A stretch of DNA of 64,000 bases from Methylocystis rosea SV97. GTDB lineage: Bacteria; Pseudomonadota; Alphaproteobacteria; Rhizobiales; Beijerinckiaceae. Below the pieces are notes generated by a model. The model saw only the letters and a list, made by a program, of their open reading frames with translations. It searched no databases and had not been told where the DNA came from. The position numbers and the translations under genes are program-made. The DNA lies in assembly GCF_000372845.1 (NCBI RefSeq), contig NZ_KB889963.1, positions 930,001 through 994,000 on the forward strand, written 5' to 3'. Positions 35,483 to 43,333 of the stretch are shown piece after piece. Within the stretch, counting starts at the first letter, position 1. The number at the start of each line of letters is the position of its first letter.

Positions 35483-36346
35483 ATGAACGCGCCATTTGAC
35501 AGCTATGTCCTCCTTGAAGGCGAGAAGGCCGAGGAAGCGCTCGGCAAAATCGCCGCTGAGCTGAAGACGGGGACCGTGATTCCCTATATCGGTCCTGGGT
35601 TGACGCAGCTCTCGCCAACCGAGGTGCCGATGACGCCCGAGGCGCTCGCCGCGTTTTTCGGGACCAAGGTGGCGCTGCCAAAACGCGCCAAAGGCAACTG
35701 CTGGGCAAGCGCGCAGCACATCGAGAACATGAAGCATCGTTCGACCGTCTCGACGTTAATGTCGCAGGCCTTCAACGACAGCATCGCGCCGACGCAGCTG
35801 CATTTCTACCTTGCATCGCTGCAGCTGCCGATGATCGTTGACAGCTGGTACGACGCGACGATGCGTTCGGCCCTCGAAGGGCGTAGCGACTGGGGCGAGA
35901 TCCAGGGCATCACCCGCGCCGGCATCGGCGAGGACCGCTGGTACCGGTTCTACGAAGCGGACGGAACGGAAACCACCAAGGAAAAAGCCGACGCCTGGAA
36001 GACCGTCCTCTACAAGCCGCATGGCAGCATCGCCCCCGCCAAGAATTTTCTGATTTCTGACGCGGACTACGTCGAGGTGCTGACTGAGATCGACATTCAG
36101 ACGCCCTTGCCGGAGGCGGTAAAGAATCGCCGGTCCGAGCGCAGCTTCCTGTTTGTCGGCTGTCGCTTCCACGATCAGTTGTTGCGCACGTACGCCCGGC
36201 AGATCATGAAGCGTTCGACGACGACGCATCACGCCATCGTCGATCCGGCGGTGCTGACGAAAAACGAGCTGAAGTTTCTCACCATCCAGGGCATCATACC
36301 GATCGCGCTTCCCATCGATCGCGCTTGCGAGATCCTGATCCGCTAA
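35483..36346 (+). CDS. SIR2-like domain protein in the nifS-nifT operon
   Basis: 287 residues. The N-terminal TGTVIPYIGPGLTQL (about 28-42) resembles the nucleotide-binding loop of SIR2_2-type domains, and FLFVGCRFHDQLLRTYARQI with HHAIVDP near the C-terminus matches the SIR2_2 pattern (VGxSFxDxxLR). The substrate is unknown; SIR2_2 proteins may be NAD hydrolases or deacylases. It starts 5 bases after nifT, so it is co-transcribed with nif. The family call is moderate. Confidence 0.65.
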   Translation: MNAPFDSYVLLEGEKAEEALGKIAAELKTGTVIPYIGPGLTQLSPTEVPMTPEALAAFFGTKVALPKRAKGNCWASAQHIENMKHRSTVSTLMSQAFNDSIAPTQLHFYLASLQLPMIVDSWYDATMRSALEGRSDWGEIQGITRAGIGEDRWYRFYEADGTETTKEKADAWKTVLYKPHGSIAPAKNFLISDADYVEVLTEIDIQTPLPEAVKNRRSERSFLFVGCRFHDQLLRTYARQIMKRSTTTHHAIVDPAVLTKNELKFLTIQGIIPIALPIDRACEILIR

Positions 36347-36492
36347 GAGATCGCTACTTTACTTTCGCGCCTGGCGCGGCGGCGGGCGAGCTGACCAAAG
36401 CGCTCGGTGATTCTGCGCGTCGGCGGAAGATGCATGGCCGAAACTGTCGTCGCGCCTTCAACGCAGAAGCGTAGCCAAACATTTTCGACCGA

Positions 36493-36508
36493 TGTTGCTT
36501 TTTTTACA
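36493..36508. promoter_or_regulatory. NifA upstream activator site (distal) for the nifZ operon
   Basis: TGT-TGCTTTTTTT-ACA, exact TGT-N10-ACA, 100 bases before the -24 element. Confidence 0.65.
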
Positions 36509-36534
36509 TTCATTCTTGACTGCCATGTCTCGCT

Positions 36535-36550
36535 TGTCGGCAAAGGTACA
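36535..36550. promoter_or_regulatory. NifA upstream activator site (proximal) for the nifZ operon
   Basis: TGT-CGGCAAAGGT-ACA, exact TGT-N10-ACA, 42 bases after the distal site, mirroring the spacing seen at nifB. Confidence 0.7.
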
Positions 36551-36592
36551 AGCCCGCCCCCCTGTTTCGCTCGGCCTCTTTACTGCGCAGCG

Positions 36593-36607
36593 TGGCACGC
36601 ATGTTGC
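36593..36607 (+). promoter_or_regulatory. Sigma-54 promoter of the nifZ operon
   Basis: TGGCACGCATGTTGC, perfect consensus. It lies 142 bases before nifZ, a longer leader than elsewhere. The 402-base gap 36347-36748 contains otherwise nothing I can identify. Confidence 0.9.
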
Positions 36608-36748
36608 CTCTTGTCCGGCGAAGCGAAAAACGGGGCTTTGCGGTTCCGTCACGCAGTTCGACGGCGCCGACTCAGGTCGATGACGAGAAGATTCCCGGCG
36701 GCTTGAGCAGCGCGCAACTGCAGGCCGACACCATGGAAGAAGACAGCG

Positions 36749-37051
36749 ATGAGCAACATCGTTCGCGACAGTGAAGTTTGTGAACTGACTGCGCCGCCCG
36801 TCTTTTCCTTCGGCGAGAAAGTGAAGGCGAAGCGTACGATCCGCAATGACGGGACATACGCCGGTAAGGAGATCGGCGAGGTTCTCGCCAAGAAAGGCGA
36901 GGAAGGCTACGTCGTGAGCATCGGCACCTTTCTCCAACAATTCTATATCTACGGGATTGAGTTCACCGAAAGCGGCAATCGCGTCGGCATGAAGCGCAAG
37001 GAACTCGAGTCGGCTAATCCGCGCGATGACGTCGATCTCCCGCTGCCTTGA
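36749..37051 (+). CDS. nifZ: NifZ
   Basis: 100 residues. FSFGEKVKAKRTIRNDGTYAG, then GEEGYVVSIGTFLQQFYIYG and a GMKRKELE end are NifZ hallmarks. NifZ assists P-cluster formation in the MoFe protein. It is followed after 11 bases by a second NifZ-domain gene. Confidence 0.95.
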   Translation: MSNIVRDSEVCELTAPPVFSFGEKVKAKRTIRNDGTYAGKEIGEVLAKKGEEGYVVSIGTFLQQFYIYGIEFTESGNRVGMKRKELESANPRDDVDLPLP

Positions 37052-37062
37052 GGAGTGTGAAC

Positions 37063-37302
37063 GTGTTCGAACCACGAATGCCGAAATATCAATGGGGTCA
37101 GCGAGTGAAGACGCTCGTCGATCTGGTCAACGATGGGAGTTATCCCGACGAGAAACCGGAGGCGCTGCTCGTCGCCAACGGCGGTTTGGGCGAAATCGTG
37201 CAGGTCGGATCGCATACTGATACGAATACGCCGATCTATCTCGTTGAATTTCCCGACGGCCGTGTCGTCGGTTGTCTCGAGGAAGAGATCGCGCCCTTGT
37301 AA
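37063..37302 (+). CDS. Second NifZ-domain protein
   Basis: 79 residues from a GTG at 37063 placed 7 bases after GAGGAG; an ATG at codon 6 is an alternative. YQWGQRVKTLVDLVNDGSYPD and GGLGEIVQVGSHTDTNTPIYLVEFPDG repeat the NifZ fold (beta-barrel). It may act with NifZ as a split or duplicated form. Confidence 0.85.
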   Translation: MFEPRMPKYQWGQRVKTLVDLVNDGSYPDEKPEALLVANGGLGEIVQVGSHTDTNTPIYLVEFPDGRVVGCLEEEIAPL

Positions 37303-37310
37303 GAGGAGCG

Positions 37311-37676
37311 ATGGCGAGCATGCGATCGACGGTCACGACACTCGGTGGGGCCGCGTCGGCTCAGCCGAATGAATTCGACTACAAGCGCATCGTGCGCGCC
37401 TTGGAACAACGGCGTCGCTATCGCTATGTCACGCCAGTCGTGACGAAAACTGCGAACGGCTATCGCATTCAGAGCCCGTGTTGTTCGCGGAACGTCGATC
37501 CGGACGGCGGCGTCATCGATATCGCCTTAGTGCTCTTCGACGAGCGCAAAGGCAATTGGCGCCTTCTTCGCAAGGACCATGCAATCGGCGTGTGGGAGCT
37601 GGACAGCGAGTTTTCACGTCTTGCCGAGTTGCTCGACCATCTCAAGGAAGACGCCGAGCGGCGCTTCTGGCAGTGA
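37311..37676 (+). CDS. Conserved hypothetical protein (DUF3024-like)
   Basis: 121 residues. The core is RYRYVTPVVTKTANGYRIQ, SPCCSRNVDPDGG, IDIALVLFDE and WRLLRKDHAIGVWEL. I recall this pattern from a family of small proteins (DUF3024-like) without known function; the adjacent Cys pair may bind metal. AAGAGGAG precedes the ATG. Located inside the nifZ operon. Confidence 0.65.
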   Translation: MASMRSTVTTLGGAASAQPNEFDYKRIVRALEQRRRYRYVTPVVTKTANGYRIQSPCCSRNVDPDGGVIDIALVLFDERKGNWRLLRKDHAIGVWELDSEFSRLAELLDHLKEDAERRFWQ

Positions 37677-37701
37677 GTTTGATCTCGACAGAGGATAGAT
37701 G

Positions 37702-37965
37702 ATGGCGATCAGCGACGTGGAACTGACGGAGATCGAAAGACTGCTCGGGGCCGAGGCGACGCCGGCGCTTTCGGAGCTGCGCGCGAAATTCTCACATCTC
37801 TCCTGGACGCGCTGCGACGTGTCGGACGTGATCGAAACGCCTTTCCGCAGCTTTACGACCTGCGACGTGCATTTGCTCGACGGCGCCGATCATTGCGTGA
37901 CGGTTACCGACGATCCGGCGCGCGCCACTGGCGTTATCGTCGCCTTTCGGGGGAGTTTGCGATGA
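37702..37965 (+). CDS. Small protein, DUF6129-like
   Basis: 87 residues. ISDVELTEIERLLG, WTRCDVSDVIETPFRSF and LLDGADHCVTVTDDPARATG resemble a nif-linked DUF6129-type family; function unknown. An ATG one codon upstream is equally possible. Its stop overlaps the DegT-like gene start (ATGA). Confidence 0.65.
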   Translation: MAISDVELTEIERLLGAEATPALSELRAKFSHLSWTRCDVSDVIETPFRSFTTCDVHLLDGADHCVTVTDDPARATGVIVAFRGSLR

Positions 37966-39173
37966 ATGCGCGGGCCGAAGTGAACGATAAATTCGAAGCA
38001 AAGCCGCCTGCGCCCGGTGAGGCGTTGGGCGGGGATCTCATTCCGCTCTCTGACCCCGACATCACGCTCGACGACATTGCCGCGGTCGAGGCGGTGCTGC
38101 GCTCCAGCCGCTTGTCCAGCGGCCCGGTGATGGAGGCTTTCGAAGCCGCCTTCGCCGCCTATCTCGGGCGCAAATACGCGGTGGCTGCGCCGAGCGGCAC
38201 GATGGGGCTGCTGCTCGCGCTCGCCGCGTACGAGATCGGTCCGGGCGATGAAGTGATCGCCTCTCCGCATTCCTTCCGCGAAACCGTGCATGCGATCGCA
38301 CTTGCCGGCGCCAAGCCGGTGTTCGCCGACATCGACTATTGGTCTGGCGTCATCGCGAGCGGAAAGATCGAGGCGCTGATCACCGACAAAACGCGCGCGA
38401 TCGTGGCGAGCAACACCAACGGCCATCCGGCGCAATGGGCGGAGCTGCGCGACATCGCAACTAAGCATCGGCTCATCCTGCTCGAAGATTCCACCGAAGC
38501 AATCGGCTCCAAATACAAGGGCGTGCTTGTCGGCACCTTCGGCGACGCGTCGGTGTTCGATTTCTCGCAGCCCGGGCCGCTGGTCTGCGGCGAAGGCGGG
38601 ATGGTGGTCACCGACGACATCGACGTCGCGGTGGCGATGCGGCGCTTTCGCGCGCATAGACCGAGCGAGCGAGCATCGGTCGTGGTTGGCTCCAGCGCGC
38701 CCTATCAGGCGGCGATGAGCGACATGAGCGCGGCGCTGGGCATGGCGCAGCTGCGAAGGCTCGAAGAAATTCTCGAGAAGCGTAAGCTCATCGAGCACTA
38801 CTACTTCAAGCACGTCAAATCCTTCGAAGGCATCAAGGATCCCTTCATCGGGCCAGAAGTCGACGAGGTGCACTGGTTTCTTTACGTCGTTCATCTCGGC
38901 ACACGCTTCAGCAAATCCAGCCGCGACTCGATCGTCGAGGATTTGCTGGTCGAAAAGGTGGAAGCCGCCGCTTACAGCAATCCCTTGCATACGCAGCGGC
39001 GCTATTTCGATTACGGCTATCGTCGCGGCAGTTTTCTCGTCGCCGAAAAGGTTTCGGACCGCGCCGTCGCAATGCCTTTCCACGTCCATCTGCAAGAGCG
39101 CCAAATCGCATTCATCGTGCAGACGATGAAGGAGGCGTCGATCAATGTCGGCGCGGGCGCCGCCATTTACTAA
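37962..39173 (+). CDS. DegT/DnrJ/EryC1-family aminotransferase-like protein without the PLP lysine
   Basis: 403 residues, full family length. The fold markers are present: RLSSGPVMEAFEAAFAAYLG, AAPSGTMGLLLAL, GDEVIASPHSF, VFADIDYW, LLEDSTEAIGSKYKG, and the GEGGMVVTDD motif. The Schiff-base Lys, normally six residues before EGG (family FS-x-x-x-x-K-x-x-x-x-GEGG), is Gly in VFDFSQPGPLVCGEGG. PLP may still bind through the Asp of LLEDSTEA, but transamination would be blocked. It lies in the nifZ operon before a ferredoxin. Confidence 0.82.
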   Translation: MNARAEVNDKFEAKPPAPGEALGGDLIPLSDPDITLDDIAAVEAVLRSSRLSSGPVMEAFEAAFAAYLGRKYAVAAPSGTMGLLLALAAYEIGPGDEVIASPHSFRETVHAIALAGAKPVFADIDYWSGVIASGKIEALITDKTRAIVASNTNGHPAQWAELRDIATKHRLILLEDSTEAIGSKYKGVLVGTFGDASVFDFSQPGPLVCGEGGMVVTDDIDVAVAMRRFRAHRPSERASVVVGSSAPYQAAMSDMSAALGMAQLRRLEEILEKRKLIEHYYFKHVKSFEGIKDPFIGPEVDEVHWFLYVVHLGTRFSKSSRDSIVEDLLVEKVEAAAYSNPLHTQRRYFDYGYRRGSFLVAEKVSDRAVAMPFHVHLQERQIAFIVQTMKEASINVGAGAAIY

Positions 39174-39202
39174 TCGACTAGATCCCAACCAGGAGTATCG
39201 AA

Positions 39203-39511
39203 ATGCCGACCGTAACCATCATGCCCTCCGGAAAGACGGTGGACGCCGCCGAGGGCGCGACCTTGCTGCAGATCATCATGTCGAGCGGCGAGGAGATCAA
39301 TCACAAGTGCGAAGGAAAAGCGCAGTGCGGCTCTTGTCACATCTACGTGCATGAAGGCCGCAAGGGCATTTCGAAGATCGCGCGCGAAGAGAACGAAAGG
39401 CTCGACACCATCGTCGGCATCGGCTCGAAGTCGCGCCTGGCGTGCCAGGCGAAGATTCTCGGCACGGAAAACGTCAAGATCGAACTGCTCGGCTTCGCGT
39501 CGGGCTTATAA
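39203..39511 (+). CDS. [2Fe-2S] ferredoxin, adrenodoxin-like
   Basis: 102 residues. Cluster motif HKCEGKAQCGSCHIYV plus a later RLACQAKI Cys gives the four ligands. It belongs to the ferredoxins commonly found in nifZ regions of alphaproteobacteria. Located 29 bases after the DegT-like gene. Confidence 0.92.
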   Translation: MPTVTIMPSGKTVDAAEGATLLQIIMSSGEEINHKCEGKAQCGSCHIYVHEGRKGISKIAREENERLDTIVGIGSKSRLACQAKILGTENVKIELLGFASGL

Positions 39512-39525
39512 GGGAGGAGGGAGAA

Positions 39526-39756
39526 ATGTCTTCCGACATCGTCATGCTTCATGTCCGCTTTGCGCCTGACGGCGGCGTCGTTGAAATCAGCGAGCGGCCG
39601 ACGCCGAATTCTGCGCAGGCCTGGTTCGACTGGGTCAGTCTGAACGCGCCCGACGCCTATCAGGCGCTTTCCGGCGGTCGTGGCGTTTTCCGCATTACCC
39701 GCGACAAGCTCGAAGAACTGCGCGCGAGCATCGCCGCCAACACTGCGGCGGCCTGA
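39526..39756 (+). CDS. Small hypothetical protein ending the nifZ operon
   Basis: 76 residues from the ATG after GGAGGAGGG. MLHVRFAPDGGVVEISERP, then AQAWFDWVSLNAPDAYQALSG. Not recognised. Followed by a hairpin terminator. Confidence 0.75.
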   Translation: MSSDIVMLHVRFAPDGGVVEISERPTPNSAQAWFDWVSLNAPDAYQALSGGRGVFRITRDKLEELRASIAANTAAA

Positions 39757-39784
39757 TCCGGCCGATCGCGTCGCGTAAAAGGAT

Positions 39785-39814
39785 CCCTTCCGCGAAGCAC
39801 GCATTGCGGAAGGG
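39785..39814. terminator. Convergent hairpin after the nifZ operon
   Basis: CCCTTCCGC and GCGGAAGGG form a 9-bp stem with a 12-base loop between convergent genes. No strong U-run on either side. Confidence 0.6.
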
Positions 39815-39824
39815 AAGCTTGGTT

Positions 39825-40106
39825 TCAGGTCAGGAAAGTTTCGGCGAAACGGGCGCGTTTTTCGGCCGTATCGAGCCCATTCGCGATGGGCCATTTGTTG
39901 TCGTAAAATAGTGAATTGACGGCGCGGCTGACTTCCTTGCCGCGCAAATACCAGCGCACCACGCCATCGGGAAAAATCACCGCGGGTCCGTCTTCGCGAT
40001 GCACGATGCCGTCTTCGACGCTGATGTGCGTTCCCGCGTAGAGATAGCAGCCGGCAAGGCGCGAAAGATCGTCTTGATTGCGTTCGTCAACCTGGAGCAT
40101 GACCAC
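39825..40106 (-). CDS. Hypothetical protein
   Basis: About 93 residues from a GTG at 40106 that follows GGAGG by 6 bases; an ATG two codons later is an alternative. The segment GIVHREDGPAVIFPDGVVRWYLRGKEV resembles MORN-like repeats. A longer frame continues upstream through the Rieske region but is judged spurious. Confidence 0.55.
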   Translation of the reverse strand: MVMLQVDERNQDDLSRLAGCYLYAGTHISVEDGIVHREDGPAVIFPDGVVRWYLRGKEVSRAVNSLFYDNKWPIANGLDTAEKRARFAETFLT

Positions 40107-40145
40107 TTTTCGCCTCCGCGGATAGCCATCGATTCCCACGACGAA

Positions 40146-40160
40146 GCAATAATCGCGCTT
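40146..40160 (-). promoter_or_regulatory. Weak -24/-12 element before the 93-residue gene
   Basis: Minus strand AAGCGCGATTATTGC keeps TTGC at -12 and one G at -24; about 40 bases before the GTG. Confidence 0.3.
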
Positions 40161-40219
40161 GGCGCAGGGTTCGGCAAGAATAATGCTTGTTCGCGCCCTG
40201 GACGCTGCGCGAGGAAGAT

Positions 40220-40235
40220 TGTTGTCTTTCAGACA
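40220..40235. promoter_or_regulatory. Possible NifA upstream activator site
   Basis: TGT-TGTCTTTCAG-ACA, exact TGT-N10-ACA in the gap between the 93-residue gene and the Rieske gene; supports either direction. No good plus-strand -24/-12 follows. Confidence 0.4.
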
Positions 40236-40313
40236 CTGTCGCGCGCCGAAATTTCCGCTCTCGCGCGCGATGCGCCTACGCGAGAGCGGATAGACGACGA
40301 CGGGGATTTTGGC

Positions 40314-40754
40314 ATGCAGGGCGATGTGAGTCTCTACGTCATTTGCGCGCTCGACAGTCTGGAGCGCGGCCAAGCGGCGCCCTTCAGTCTGTCGCGCGTC
40401 ACGGATGAAGGAGAAACGCGCCCCTTTTCGATTTTCGTCGTTCGGACCGAAAACGATCAATGTGTGGGCTATGTAAACATCTGCCCGCACCAAGGCTCCT
40501 GGCTCAACATCGGCGACGGCAAATTTTTTAGCGAGGACGGTCAAAGATTGCGTTGCGGCAGGCACAAGGCCGAATTCGACATAGAAACGGGTGTGTGCGT
40601 CACGGGACCCTGCGCGGATAAAATGATCGAGCCCGTCGCGCTCGTCGTCATGGATGGCGACGTGTGCCTGTGCGGCGTCAAACTCGCCGAAGAAGAGATT
40701 TCCGACGACGACGATCTGGACGAAACGATGGAGATCATGATCCATCCAGGCTGA
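40314..40754 (+). CDS. Rieske [2Fe-2S] protein (second of the nif-linked set)
   Basis: 146 residues from the ATG at 40314. Rieske boxes NICPHQGSW (C-x-H) and LRCGRHKAEF (C-x2-H), then TGVCVTGPC. The C-terminal half has VCLCGVKLAEEE, closely like VCLTGVELAEED of the gene at 42684. Acidic tail. Probably a soluble electron carrier; partner unknown. Confidence 0.9.
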   Translation: MQGDVSLYVICALDSLERGQAAPFSLSRVTDEGETRPFSIFVVRTENDQCVGYVNICPHQGSWLNIGDGKFFSEDGQRLRCGRHKAEFDIETGVCVTGPCADKMIEPVALVVMDGDVCLCGVKLAEEEISDDDDLDETMEIMIHPG

Positions 40755-40789
40755 GTGGCGCAGCGGATGGCACGTATGAAAGGCGCACG

Positions 40790-40957
40790 ATGACCGTGGC
40801 TGAATTGATCGTGAAATTGGCGGAGTTGCCACAGGAGGCCGTTGTGCTGATCGACAGCGACGGCGGGCTTTCTCGCGTCAGCGGATTGGACTTCGTCGAA
40901 AGCCAGGGGCCAGGCGCGCCGGCGGAAGTCATCCTCGCGCCGAGTCTCGACGAATGA
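40790..40957 (+). CDS. Very small protein
   Basis: 55 residues: MTVAELIVKLAELPQEAVVLID and a short acidic tail. The start resembles small modules of the form TV-x-EL-x-x-L-x-x-LP that describe a stored or regulated quantity, but no function can be assigned. AAAGG lies about 8 bases upstream. Confidence 0.5.
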   Translation: MTVAELIVKLAELPQEAVVLIDSDGGLSRVSGLDFVESQGPGAPAEVILAPSLDE

Positions 40958-40987
40958 AGTTTGGCCTCCCGGCTGTCGCCTGAGGTT

Positions 40988-41254
40988 TCACTCGGGGGCC
41001 GCTGAAGTTTGTCCGTGCAGCGGTATCCCAAAGAATGCCTCGTCGTCGCCGCCCCATGCCTTATGCAGCGCGAAAGCTTCGCGCCACCGGATCTGCTCGG
41101 CTTCCGTCGCCGCGCGATGCGTCACTTTCCCGGCCGGCTTTTCGGCGAGTAGAAACGCCTTACCGTTGCGCAAGAATCGATTGAGATCCTTGGTGTCGAT
41201 CGGGCGGACTACGCAGCGCGGGTCTTCATCGATTAGAATGGTCGTCGGCAGCAT
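40988..41254 (-). CDS. Small hypothetical protein
   Basis: 88 residues: MLPTTILIDEDPRCVVRPIDTKDL, with a helical EAEQIRWREAFALHKAWGG. Not recognised. Second gene of a leftward pair behind the promoter at 41565. Confidence 0.6.
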   Translation of the reverse strand: MLPTTILIDEDPRCVVRPIDTKDLNRFLRNGKAFLLAEKPAGKVTHRAATEAEQIRWREAFALHKAWGGDDEAFFGIPLHGQTSAAPE

Positions 41255-41278
41255 GAGCGCAGCTCCCGTTGCGATGGA

Positions 41279-41521
41279 TCAAAAGCCTTCCGCCTTGCTT
41301 CCCCAGGGATGCGAACCGGGGACCAGCGACGCCTTGATGCCGGCTTTTTCAATGTCGGCGAGGGTTTTGTAATAGGTGCCTTCATGCATGAGCGCGCCGC
41401 TCTTGGTCATGATCGCCACATAGCGCGCTACTGTATCGGCTTCGCATAAATAGCCGCCGCCTGGATCGCTCGTGCTGCGCGCGTTGCCGTCCCAGTCGAT
41501 AAAAAAGCCTTCGACAGCCAT
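41279..41521 (-). CDS. Small hypothetical protein behind a sigma-54 promoter
   Basis: 80 residues: MAVEGFFIDWDGNARSTSDPGG, then YVAIMTKSGALMHEGTYYKTLADIEKAG. Not recognised. One Cys. A near-consensus -24/-12 element lies 44 bases upstream, so it is likely co-regulated with nif. Confidence 0.65.
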   Translation of the reverse strand: MAVEGFFIDWDGNARSTSDPGGGYLCEADTVARYVAIMTKSGALMHEGTYYKTLADIEKAGIKASLVPGSHPWGSKAEGF

Positions 41522-41564
41522 GTTCCCTCTCGCGTTGATGTTTGAATTCTCACACTGGAGGGCA

Positions 41565-41579
41565 GCAAGTTTCTTGCCA
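41565..41579 (-). promoter_or_regulatory. Sigma-54 promoter of the leftward small-gene pair
   Basis: Minus strand TGGCAAGAAACTTGC, consensus spacing with GGCA and TTGC. Confidence 0.7.
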
Positions 41580-41672
41580 ATGCCTTCGGCGCTGCAGCGG
41601 GAACGAGACTTGCTTCCAAGAAGGCAATGTTCGCGCGCAATGCACGCAAGCGCGCAATCGAAGGAGAAACCG

Positions 41673-42155
41673 GTGGCTGACCTCGCGCATAGAAGTGCGT
41701 CGCTTGACGACATGAAAGACCTTTGGGCCTTGATGCGGCAGACGGCTGCCGACATTCCGTGTTCGATCGAAAGCGAAAGCGATCAGGAGCGGGCGCTGAC
41801 GGAAATCATGAAGTGCTGCACGGCCGAATTCTCGCCGGTTGTTCTCGATGCGAAGCGCAATGTCGTCGGCGCGTTGTTGGCGCGTCGCGATGAACTCGAT
41901 TGGGGTCTGCGGAACATTGAAACGATTAACGTGTCGCTGGCGGCGGTGTCCGCCGACCATCGCGGCAATGGCGCATTCAAAGTGCTGATCGATGCGATAT
42001 TGAAGCGCAATGCGCCGGTCTATGTCGAAGTGAAGGCCGGTGAGGCGCAGGGGTTAGCTGCGGAACTCAAAGGCTGCGGTTTCTCCTTGACGAAGACGGA
42101 AGACGGCGCAGAACTCTACAAATGGGAGCCGGCGGCGGAAGCCAAAGCCGCCTGA
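41673..42155 (+). CDS. GNAT-like acetyltransferase
   Basis: 160 residues from a GTG 6 bases after AAGGAG. The acetyl-CoA region resembles GNAT motif A (SLAAVSADHRGNGAFKVLID), followed by VYVEVKAGEAQGLAAELKGCGF. The family Q/R-x-x-G-x-G/A loop reads DHRGNGA. Substrate unknown. Divergent from the small-gene pair; only a weak GG-N-GC element (AGGCAATGTTCGCGC, 41622-41636) is in front. Confidence 0.7.
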   Translation: MADLAHRSASLDDMKDLWALMRQTAADIPCSIESESDQERALTEIMKCCTAEFSPVVLDAKRNVVGALLARRDELDWGLRNIETINVSLAAVSADHRGNGAFKVLIDAILKRNAPVYVEVKAGEAQGLAAELKGCGFSLTKTEDGAELYKWEPAAEAKAA

Positions 42156-42198
42156 GATTGCTTTCAAAGCGTGGTGCGGGCGCGTCTCGCGCCGCGCT

Positions 42199-42522
42199 TC
42201 AGGCGCTCTCGTCTTGCGCTCCATAATCGGCGTAGGCTTTTTCCAGCAAGGCGACACAGGTCTTCAGACGCTGATACTCCGCCTTGTCGACTAGGACATT
42301 CTCCGCATCCGACGCTGGGCCGGGCGTTGGCGGCTTGGCGGCCTGGATCGCCTCGAACATGGCGGCTTGCAGGCGGAAGATGCGCTCGCTGGCGCGTTCG
42401 AGATAGGGCAGCGGATTCGCGCGAATATTCGCCTCATGCAGCGCGTCGAGTTCCAGCAATTGGCCGAAGCGCCGCTCCGTGAGGCGGTTTGACAAGCCGA
42501 AATCATGTTCGATGACGCTCAT
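42199..42522 (-). CDS. Hypothetical helical protein
   Basis: 107 residues, mainly helical: LTERRFGQLLELDALHEANIR, RASERIFRLQAAMFEAIQAA, YQRLKTCVALLEKAYADYG. Not recognised. Convergent with the GNAT gene and divergent from the Rieske gene at 42684. Confidence 0.6.
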   Translation of the reverse strand: MSVIEHDFGLSNRLTERRFGQLLELDALHEANIRANPLPYLERASERIFRLQAAMFEAIQAAKPPTPGPASDAENVLVDKAEYQRLKTCVALLEKAYADYGAQDESA

Positions 42523-42602
42523 GATCGTCGCTCCTTGTTGGCCGGATCTTTTGGCCAGAAGTTCTGATGGGCTTCAATCCTTGCATCACAGCGCGCAACG
42601 CA

Positions 42603-42617
42603 TGGCTCGTCAATTGC
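42603..42617 (+). promoter_or_regulatory. Sigma-54 promoter of the third Rieske gene
   Basis: TGGCTCGTCAATTGC, followed by A; 67 bases before the ATG at 42684. No NifA site found upstream. Confidence 0.7.
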
Positions 42618-42683
42618 ACGGGCAGGGCGCGTCGCTGAGACAGCGTGGTTTTGCAAGGCGCGCGCCAAATGAGGAGCCGGCGG

Positions 42684-43112
42684 ATGAACGAACTCTATGC
42701 GATTTGTCAGACGGGGGAGATCGAGGACGGCGACGCCACCGGCTTCATTCTGATGCGGATCGAGGAGACTGGCGAGCCAAAGCCCTGGCCGATCCTGATC
42801 ACGCGCAAAGGAAATAATTTCTATGGTTTCGAGAACGCCTGTCCGCATAAGGGCGAGCGTCTCGACGCGGAGGCAGGGCATTTTCTCGATGAAGAGGGGA
42901 ATTTCCTCACCTGCGGCCATCACCAGGCGCAGTTCGATCTCGACACGGGACATTGCTTCATCGGTCCCTGCCAGGGCAAGAAGTTGCAATCCATTCAAAT
43001 CGTGATTGACGACGGCGACGTTTGCCTTACCGGCGTGGAGCTCGCGGAGGAGGATGGGCTGGGTCTCGAAGAGCCGGACGAGGCTCCCGAAGTCATGATC
43101 ACGTCTGACTGA
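42684..43112 (+). CDS. Rieske [2Fe-2S] protein (third of the nif-linked set)
   Basis: 142 residues. Rieske boxes NACPHKGERL and LTCGHHQAQF, then TGHCFIGPC, VCLTGVELAEED and an acidic tail ending EVMITSD, comparable to EIMIHPG at 40754. The three Rieske genes are clearly paralogous. The 220 bases that follow, up to the hydrolase-like gene, hold no gene I can support. Confidence 0.92.
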   Translation: MNELYAICQTGEIEDGDATGFILMRIEETGEPKPWPILITRKGNNFYGFENACPHKGERLDAEAGHFLDEEGNFLTCGHHQAQFDLDTGHCFIGPCQGKKLQSIQIVIDDGDVCLTGVELAEEDGLGLEEPDEAPEVMITSD

Positions 43113-43333
43113 GGCAAGACCGCCAGCTTCGATCATGTGTCTTGACGGAGCCTTCGAAAAGGCGCCGGCTTCCTGACTCACATCGGGGACAATGCGCGGA
43201 GGTTTGCGATGTTTCAAACCAACCGCGCAACGATGAACCCTTCGTCGCCAATCTCGAAATCAAAAGCTTGTCTGACGCTGGACGTTGGACAATGGCGCCG
43301 CATGCGCCAAGGCGCGTGCGGCGAAGCGCGTCC

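Noticed and set aside
39825-40832. 335-codon minus-strand frame extending the 93-residue gene
   Set aside because: Its upstream two thirds lie antisense to the Rieske gene; a GTG after GGAGG at 40106 gives a more sensible start.
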